DNA from: Mesodorylaimus sp. YZB2_4
Taxonomy: Eukaryota > Nematoda > Enoplea > Dorylaimida > Dorylaimidae
Reading direction: 5' to 3'
DNA length: 64,000 bases
Assembly: GCA_030248295.1 (NCBI GenBank)
Contig: JASANH010001470.1
Coordinates: 62,001-126,000, forward strand
A program made the translations under genes and the position numbers. How positions within the stretch are numbered: position 1 is the first letter of the stretch; each line of letters begins with the position of its first letter. Shown here piece after piece: positions 58,111-64,000 of this stretch. Under the pieces are notes generated by a model. That model was not told the DNA's origin, searched no databases, and saw only the letters and a program-made list of their open reading frames with translations.

Positions 58111-58528
58111 TGGCTAATTATGGCCAGCCTGACATTGTGGCAAGACGTCAAACAACTTCGGACTCCTCGTGTCTGACTGGCTGGCAATTATCCTCTCAGG
58201 GAATTTGACATAAAGTAGCGAATGAAGTCAGAAAAAAGCTCGTACAGTACGATTCCTACTTTGCTTTCGTTTAGTCGCATTTTTCCACGTCTGAGTGCTA
58301 GCAGTGGTGAAATTAGCATGAGGAATCAAATAAGGTCAAAAACAGACTGTTTTTTTACGATGCACGGCAACTTAAAAAACCTGACTCAAAATTTAAATTG
58401 CGCGCTCTAACGGGTCAGTGTGACTGTACTTGATACGCACATCAGTCCAGACTATTCTGTACCGCGGTTTGGCAAATTCTTTGATCGAATCTTAACTTTT
58501 CCGAACGATTCTCGCGCGTCAGGCGGAA

Positions 58529-58951
58529 ATGTCTCTGTTCGCACCCTCGTACAAACCATTATTTGATACATTTAGGGTCCCTCATTCGGGAGAATTGAAA
58601 TATATTCCCGATTACGATTTATTATCCCCTTGTCGATTTTATGAATTTCTAAATATTGAATGCCGATCGTTTGCAAGCGAAGCTACGTCAATTTGGACGA
58701 CTGGTGAGCGAGCAAAATGCGATCAGTGGAAAACAGCGTTCGAAAATTGTCAGAAATGGGAAGACGAAAAAGATCGCGACGCTTTGGAACACGTTTTGAA
58801 TTTGGAACGTTCTTTATTCAAGAAGCGACAAATTGATATCGTTCTAAATAATGTGTGGAAATTACGAGATACGTCGAATAATAATGAACCCGCTCATTTT
58901 AACGCCCCTCTGCCATCGTTTTTACAAAAAAATAATGATGTCAAAAACTAG
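58529..58951 (+). CDS. C22orf39/DUF3128 family protein, copy A
   Basis: A single-exon frame of 140 codons from ATG 58529, just after an acceptor-like GCGTCAG, to TAG 58949-58951. The core IPDYDLLSPCRFYEFLNIEC, CDQWKTAFENCQKW and a helical tail with VWKLRD match the C22orf39 (UPF0545/DUF3128) family. The four conserved Cys are present, in a pattern like other small intermembrane-space or synaptic proteins with paired helices. The human homologue (PANTS) is reported as a regulator of synaptic plasticity; the function here is unknown. A polyadenylation signal AATAAA is at 59004-59009. Tandem with copy B. Confidence 0.88.
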   Translation: MSLFAPSYKPLFDTFRVPHSGELKYIPDYDLLSPCRFYEFLNIECRSFASEATSIWTTGERAKCDQWKTAFENCQKWEDEKDRDALEHVLNLERSLFKKRQIDIVLNNVWKLRDTSNNNEPAHFNAPLPSFLQKNNDVKN

Positions 58952-59003
58952 GCCTGCTGTGCGTTTATCAAAATTAATGCATAGAAAGCTTAATTGAGCT
59001 GCC

Positions 59004-59009
59004 AATAAA
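59004..59009 (+). terminator. AATAAA polyadenylation signal of DUF3128 copy A
   Basis: Lies 53 bases after the stop codon. Confidence 0.6.
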
Positions 59010-59245
59010 AATTTTGCGAAGAAAATGATGTGAAATAAGTGGTTTTTGTAAAATGATGGATCATTTTAAAAGGAGTGGTTTTTCCAAAAGAAATTTTTGA
59101 TTTATAAAATGTTTTTTAATGCGAATATTTAGTTACCGCCTTTCTGTCATAAGCGGCTAACTGTCTGTGCTTTTGTTGCTTCCGGTCAACTGTGGATTCT
59201 GTAACCGCTCTACTTCGATATTTCTTCCATATTCTGCTTCTAGCG

Positions 59246-59692
59246 ATGGTTTTCGGTTTTTCCGATTCATACAAGCCATATTTGGCTAAATATGATATTC
59301 CCCATCCTGAATATTTAGCCGACGATCGACTTCGTATACCCGATTATGAATTGTTATCACCGTGCGAATATTACTACGAACTTTTTCGTGAATGTCGAAG
59401 TGGTGGGAATTTGCATACTCACATGTGGGTGAGTGGCGAATGGCCGAAGTGCGACCAATGGCAAACCATGTTTGAATACTGCAAAAAGTGGGCGGACTCG
59501 ACGACGAATCGTTCCTCCTTGGATCGAGTCCTCGAATTCGAACGTGGACTATTCAAGGAACGGTTGCAAAATTCAGGACGGAATGATGTTTGGCGATTAA
59601 GAAATGAATCGATGGAAATCGCGAACGCTCGGTTCAATATCCCTTTGCCTGAGAAGATTGAAAGAAAGGTTGGGAAATTGCAGGCGGAGTAA
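59246..59692 (+). CDS. C22orf39/DUF3128 family protein, copy B
   Basis: ATG 59246 follows a TTCTAG acceptor by two bases, which may be a cis- or trans-splice site. The frame is 148 codons plus stop; an upstream in-frame GTG extension would cross that acceptor and is not preferred. Conserved core: IPDYELLSPCEYYYELFREC, KCDQWQTMFEYCKKW and NDVWRLRNES, with the four Cys retained. It aligns along most of its length with copy A 300 bp upstream (shared spacing, PSYKP/DSYKP start, terminal FN.PLP), so the two arose by tandem duplication and have diverged strongly. Polyadenylation signal AATAAA at 59782-59787. Confidence 0.88.
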   Translation: MVFGFSDSYKPYLAKYDIPHPEYLADDRLRIPDYELLSPCEYYYELFRECRSGGNLHTHMWVSGEWPKCDQWQTMFEYCKKWADSTTNRSSLDRVLEFERGLFKERLQNSGRNDVWRLRNESMEIANARFNIPLPEKIERKVGKLQAE

Positions 59693-60241
59693 ATTCAGCT
59701 GGGAAAAACTTCATAGGTAATTGGTTTGGTAAATAGAATATGTACGGTTTTTTCGTGGTTTCAAACATCTGTTCATCGAGAAATAAACTTTTTCATCGAT
59801 GTTTTCAGAAGATGATATTGTGATGCACATCGCACTCTTTCTTGGTTTTTGTTGACTGTTGGTAAAAATTAGAGTTACGATGAATTATTGACACATGCTG
59901 TTACAATAACTAAGGCGAGTGTCGTGATGAGGAGCCAGCGCGGCTGAGAAGAGAAGGCATTCGTCGAACGGTTCAGCTTATTCAGTTTTCTCTCCCTTCG
60001 CGAGCGTCATAGTCATGCAAGTCGCCTTTTTTGAGACAGCATGCGTCAATAATATTCATTTTATTAAGTGATTTTTGGTTACATCTTTTTTGAGTCGGCT
60101 TTAGTGGAGAATGCGCTACCTTTGGCTATTTATAGTCAATATTTCAACAGGACGGGTAGAATCGAGTCTACCCTTCGACAAATTTTAATACTTTCTTTTA
60201 GGAGTCCCATTTTCGATAGCTGTCCAAGGTACAGTGCTCTC

Positions 60242-60967
60242 ATGGATTCGAATCCTAGCAACTCGGATATTCTGCCCATCGAAGTGATCGAAGAGAAAAC
60301 CTTGTTCCATGGAAAATGGCTGGGGGCGCGTCAAATCATATACAAACATCGAGGTACCGATTCAGCTGAAAATGCGAAAGAAAAAGTGATTGAAACTGAT
60401 TTATCGAAATATCCAATGTGGCAAGTCGCTTATCGAGCTTCGAAACCAAAAACGGCAAATGTCGATGGCGTTGGTGTAATTGCAACTTTAATCAAAACAT
60501 CGCCGATCGATAAAAATCGAAAAGAAAAATTTTTAGTTCTAGTCAAACAATTTCGAGTTCCATTAATGAAATATTGTTTAGAATTCCCAGCTGGTTTATT
60601 GGATCCCAAAGAAACGGCTATGGAAGCTGGTTTGCGAGAATTACGCGAAGAAACTGGTTTCACAGCCACAAAAATCCACGGGGCTACTTCGGGAATACAA
60701 GCATTGGATCCTGGACTGACAAATGATTCGATGAATTTTGTGGTCGCCGAAATTGATGGTGATTTAGAAGTGAATCATAAATTGCACGCTAAACAACAAT
60801 TGGACGACAATGAACGAATCGAAGTAGTTTTAGTGCCTTTTGATCGAGTTTTAGAGTCATTCAAACAATTTACGCAAGAAGGCATAGTCATCGAAGCCAT
60901 GGTCTATGCCTTCGGATTGGGCTTAGTTTTTCAACATGGTCAAGCTGGAGAGGGATTAGTGTTGTGA
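60242..60967 (+). CDS. Nudix hydrolase, NUDT5-like ADP-sugar pyrophosphatase
   Basis: ATG 60242 (MDSNPSNSDILPIEVIEEKT) gives 241 residues. It follows an acceptor TTCTTTTAG at 60193-60201, and the longer upstream frame is rejected because it crosses this site. The Nudix box starts at GLLDPKETAMEAGLRELREE and continues TGF, matching Gx5Ex7REUxEExGU with all metal-binding Glu present. The upstream segment VGVIATLIK..LVLVKQFRVPL and the downstream ALDPGLTNDSMNFV match NUDT5-type enzymes, which hydrolyse ADP-ribose and other ADP-sugars to AMP plus sugar phosphate in cytosol and nucleus as homodimers. Length is close to the family norm (about 220). Polyadenylation signal AATAAA at 61075-61080. Confidence 0.92.
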   Translation: MDSNPSNSDILPIEVIEEKTLFHGKWLGARQIIYKHRGTDSAENAKEKVIETDLSKYPMWQVAYRASKPKTANVDGVGVIATLIKTSPIDKNRKEKFLVLVKQFRVPLMKYCLEFPAGLLDPKETAMEAGLRELREETGFTATKIHGATSGIQALDPGLTNDSMNFVVAEIDGDLEVNHKLHAKQQLDDNERIEVVLVPFDRVLESFKQFTQEGIVIEAMVYAFGLGLVFQHGQAGEGLVL

Positions 60968-61080
60968 TTTTGTCATATGACATTTGGACATCGTATGTTT
61001 GTGAGTCATGATTTCTTAAATTTTGGGTTTGAATGAAATTGTTATCTTGATTTTATGAAAGGGGCAAACATCAGAATAAA

Positions 61081-61744
61081 ATTAAAACGCATACGATGGG
61101 TGACGTATGATTGACTAAACATAATTTTAAATTTCGCGCGCTCCATTAGTCCTTGCGGATCAGGTTGCGCGGGGTCGCGGAGGAATGGATTGGAATGCGT
61201 GGAATGTGGAATCGCTGGCCAGCGATGCTTGGTGGCATGCGGCGAAGTGAGTGCAGAGTAGACGTATTTAGCAAAAACATACAATAACTGCCCTTTTACT
61301 TTAACGTTCCCGAACCCGCTTTTGCATGATGGGGACATTTCATTGAAGGCATTTGAAAAACGTATTTTTCTTACCTTTATTCAAACTTTGGGATTATTTT
61401 AAACAATAATGCTCGTATATTCTTGAATCTGCTTCATAAGTAGATTTCGAACATATTTGAGATATTTTCTTATTTTTATTTTTATTGCGTTCATTTATTT
61501 TATTCGCTTATGGTCCTGATCGAAGTTATTTTAGCGCTCACCGGCCCTTGGTAATTTCGAAACTTGTCTACTTGTATGTTGGAGAAAATGATTTAGAACT
61601 GTAAAATTTTAGAACAAGGAAACATTTTTTGGTAAAAGGACAGGCTACTCCACTTTTGGCCGAGGAGAAATTGGAAAACCGCGCGTAAAAGCGGATTTAA
61701 AACAGACTATTTTAAAAACTTTTGATTTTATTCCGTAACGGGAA
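61081..61744. other. Same-strand intergenic gap
   Basis: AT-rich; nothing recognised. Confidence 0.45.
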
Positions 61745-61936
61745 ATGCTAAAAAGCCGTAAAAAAGATTCATCGATAAGCAAATCGTCGGTTGTCGAAGG
61801 CACCCCTGGACGTTATATGAGACGAGATGCACCACCCGTCGTGCCCAGTAAGTTGGATGTTAGAGGAGTGCCTAGTCGTGGCGTGGTGAATGCTTTTGAA
61901 TTGAAGGGTTTTTTGCAGAAACATGCTAATCACTGA
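61745..61936 (+). CDS. Small basic orphan protein, 63 residues
   Basis: ATG 61745 to TGA 61934-61936, with an AATAAA signal at 61969-61974, a typical distance after the stop. The product starts with a Lys/Ser-rich segment (MLKSRKKDSSISKSS) and continues with PGRYMRRDAPPVVPSKLDVR and a C-terminal VVNAFELKGFLQKHANH. No family recognised, no signal peptide or membrane segment. It may also be the last exon of a longer gene. The aligned poly(A) signal and position in a head-to-tail plus-strand cluster raise it above random frames. Confidence 0.4.
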   Translation: MLKSRKKDSSISKSSVVEGTPGRYMRRDAPPVVPSKLDVRGVPSRGVVNAFELKGFLQKHANH

Positions 61937-61974
61937 GATGCAAACTCTAAATTTTTTTGCGAAAGCGTAATAAA

Positions 61975-64000
61975 ATGAGCGCCCGTTTTGTTTTTAAAAT
62001 CTCGCTTCATTGAGAGCGTTATAAAAATAAATGTCTTAAATGAGATGCTTATAGATAAGTTTCTTGACATTTATTTTATCAGGTCGCCAGGATTTTCAGC
62101 TTAAAATTTGCGCACTTAAAAATTTCTTACATTTTGGGGAAAGTGAGTTATCAGTCTTTCGTTGGCGTTTTTGGGAACTAATGTTTTTTACTGATCAAGT
62201 TGTTGCAAAGACAAAAAATCCTAGTTTCTTGGGCAAAGTATGAAAAAGTGGTCTTTGACTCTTATCTACTTGTGATTACAGCAAGCAGGCGTGCTGGGAC
62301 AGCGTGAAAATTTTTCACACGTTTCGCTGAAACAAGTTTTTGAGCATCAGAGGAATCCATTTCCACCCAGGCTGCTATGCTATCTTTGGTATAAAACATT
62401 GTTTTTCACTTCAAGCTGTTCTATTTTGAAGCTCGCTTTCGTTTTCTTTTTCGTATTCTTGTTTCCTATTTCCAGTCTAAAAATCCCCGATAAAATCGAA
62501 TTTCTCTTTCCTCAATTATTCAATGAAGTGCTAACCTTTTTTGAATCCTTTTTTATTTCGAGCTGACAAGGCAATTCTTTTCGTAATTTTTTAAATGATT
62601 AATTTCGTCATTGTACCACGTGTTTAAACGGCTTTGACTTAGCATTTTTGCGCAAGCAAATTTGCAACCCCTCCTTATTCAAACATGCCATAAATAGAAG
62701 AGCGATGGGCGTAGCGCACAGGTCGCAAATCTGATGTATGGCTATGTGCATTCCAATGGCGTGATTGGTGTCATGTTGGAAGGAAGTGTAGCGTTTTCTT
62801 TATGGACATTATAATCCTACGCTTAGAGAACTGCTATGCGTCATGGCTACGCTCTGCTGCCTCGTGCACCCCTTGCAGTACAGAAATTTCTGCCTTCTAC
62901 TATCACAGTATAGTGGAGCAAAAAAATGTAGGTTCTAGAGCGTTGTGTGTGAGCTGTTTTATTAGCCTGTTTTTCTAGTTTCTAAAGTCTGATCATTGAA
63001 TATTTTATCGCAATGACATAACAGGAATTATGGGCGGGGATGTTATCAGGTTAGGAGTCACTAGAATTAGTCGCTGACCCGCCCAGCAATGTTTTTTGGT
63101 AGTTAATGGGCGGGTAGGGCCACGTGACTTTATTTGGCTTGGTTTTAGCAAGCATATACTAGAAAAGGAAATGCAGGCGTGGTGTACGTTGTCTTTGCCT
63201 GAAGCCGTATCACAAACGGTTGTAGGGCATGGAATGGCATAGATGGCCCACCCTTTGCTTGGACAGGTCTCAAGTGGCATTTAGACCTTCCTTTAGCACA
63301 TGTCCAACAAGTATGGTTAGACATAGGCTTCACGTTTTGAAAGAAAGATGCACATGCGCGTGTATCATAAAGTTTAGTGCGGGCGACTGATGACCGATAA
63401 GACCAATAATTTGAAATCTACCAAAGTTTCAATTTTTTGCCAGAAAATTTTAATTTCCTACGGTTCTTACAAGGCTGTGAAACCTAAAAAAAGGGCGTTT
63501 CGAAACCAGAATAGCTATGAGTGCATTTTGATGTTTCAAATGTTGAATCAACCGCCTTTTCTGAGGATGAACATTCTGAAGAAAGTCGAATTTGTATTAG
63601 ATCGATACGATTTTGCAGGTTCGTTCGATCAAGGAAGTTTAATTTGTTGTAGATCAGTTTAAATTCATTAATTAGTTTTGCAAAAGCGTGGAAAAAATTT
63701 TTTCTGAAAAGCAAGGTCAAATCTGGGGAAAAAGATTTCTGCACATTGTGTGAATCCTGTTTCGGTCAGATCTCCATCCTTTAACATGCCATTTTGTAAA
63801 TTTTGCGAGTTTAATCTCCTTATGAAAACATTGCTATTTATTCTGAAAGCTCGAAATCAAAAAAGGGCCCCAAGGTATCTCATAAATTATGAATTAGGTA
63901 GCTGTTTCTCGCAGACGTCAGACACAATAAAAGGCGACTCATAACACTTCAAGAAACAGCCACGCCACACTGCCTGGCAGGGTATGAATCCGAATGACAA
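61975..64000. other. No gene recognised to the right edge
   Basis: Only short overlapping frames on both strands, none with splice-consistent partners or family resemblance. Exons of a gene continuing beyond the window cannot be excluded. Confidence 0.4.

Noticed and set aside
59192-59245. N-terminal extension of DUF3128 copy B from an upstream GTG, resembling a signal peptide
   Set aside because: GTG is not a normal eukaryotic start and the segment crosses a TTCTAG acceptor; ATG 59246 aligns with copy A.
60068-60241. N-terminal extension of the Nudix protein
   Set aside because: It starts at a GTG and crosses an acceptor at 60201; the ATG at 60242 fits the family length.

Overview
The window looks like a piece of a nematode nuclear genome; the species cannot be named. 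Genes are split by short introns (often 50-90 bp) with GT..AG ends and T-rich tracts before the acceptor. The protein families fit: a 504-residue CYP2-like cytochrome P450, an M14 carboxypeptidase with a C-terminal ShKT domain (a typical nematode fusion), a MEC-2/stomatin-like protein and a short rhodopsin-like receptor. DNA transposons are abundant. There is no bacterial operon structure, CRISPR array or rRNA.

Layout. 1-1123 (-): edge exon of a Ser/Thr-rich protein. 1.1-9 kb: mostly gene-free, with short inverted-repeat elements. 9-10.9 kb (+): mucin-like gene. 11.9-12.9 kb (-): GPCR in three exons. 14.9-19 kb: a decayed MULE transposon with an apparently intact MULE nested in it. 19.2-23 kb: an asteroid-like gene relic, a 29-bp hairpin with a 51-bp tandem repeat, and an inverted-repeat element. 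23-27.3 kb (+): exons of an unidentified gene around a foldback element. 28-29.8 kb (-): P450. 32.5-35.1 kb (+): four-helix membrane protein. 35.9-39.2 kb (+): carboxypeptidase in 12 exons. 39.6-47.1 kb (-): stomatin-like gene in eight exons, with a possible second first exon at 53 kb; its 4.7-kb intron carries a 1.4-kb palindrome and a hAT-like element. 55.2-57.6 kb: hAT relic. 58.5-62 kb (+): two tandem C22orf39/DUF3128 genes, a NUDT5-type Nudix hydrolase and a 63-residue orphan.

The multi-exon models were assembled by hand from splice sites. All internal exon junctions of the P450, carboxypeptidase, stomatin, GPCR and four-helix models keep reading phase. The genes do not form one pathway.

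The main unusual signal is the architecture of the mobile DNA. Several unrelated-looking elements each carry a cluster of one short private word beside their inverted termini (ACCCG, CCAAC, CCGAA, CCTAATTCCGAACACC, GTCGTTTCCCC, GCTCGGCTGG). Two elements share the same terminus and 6-bp target-site type but use different words. The nested MULE pair also differs by one exact intron.
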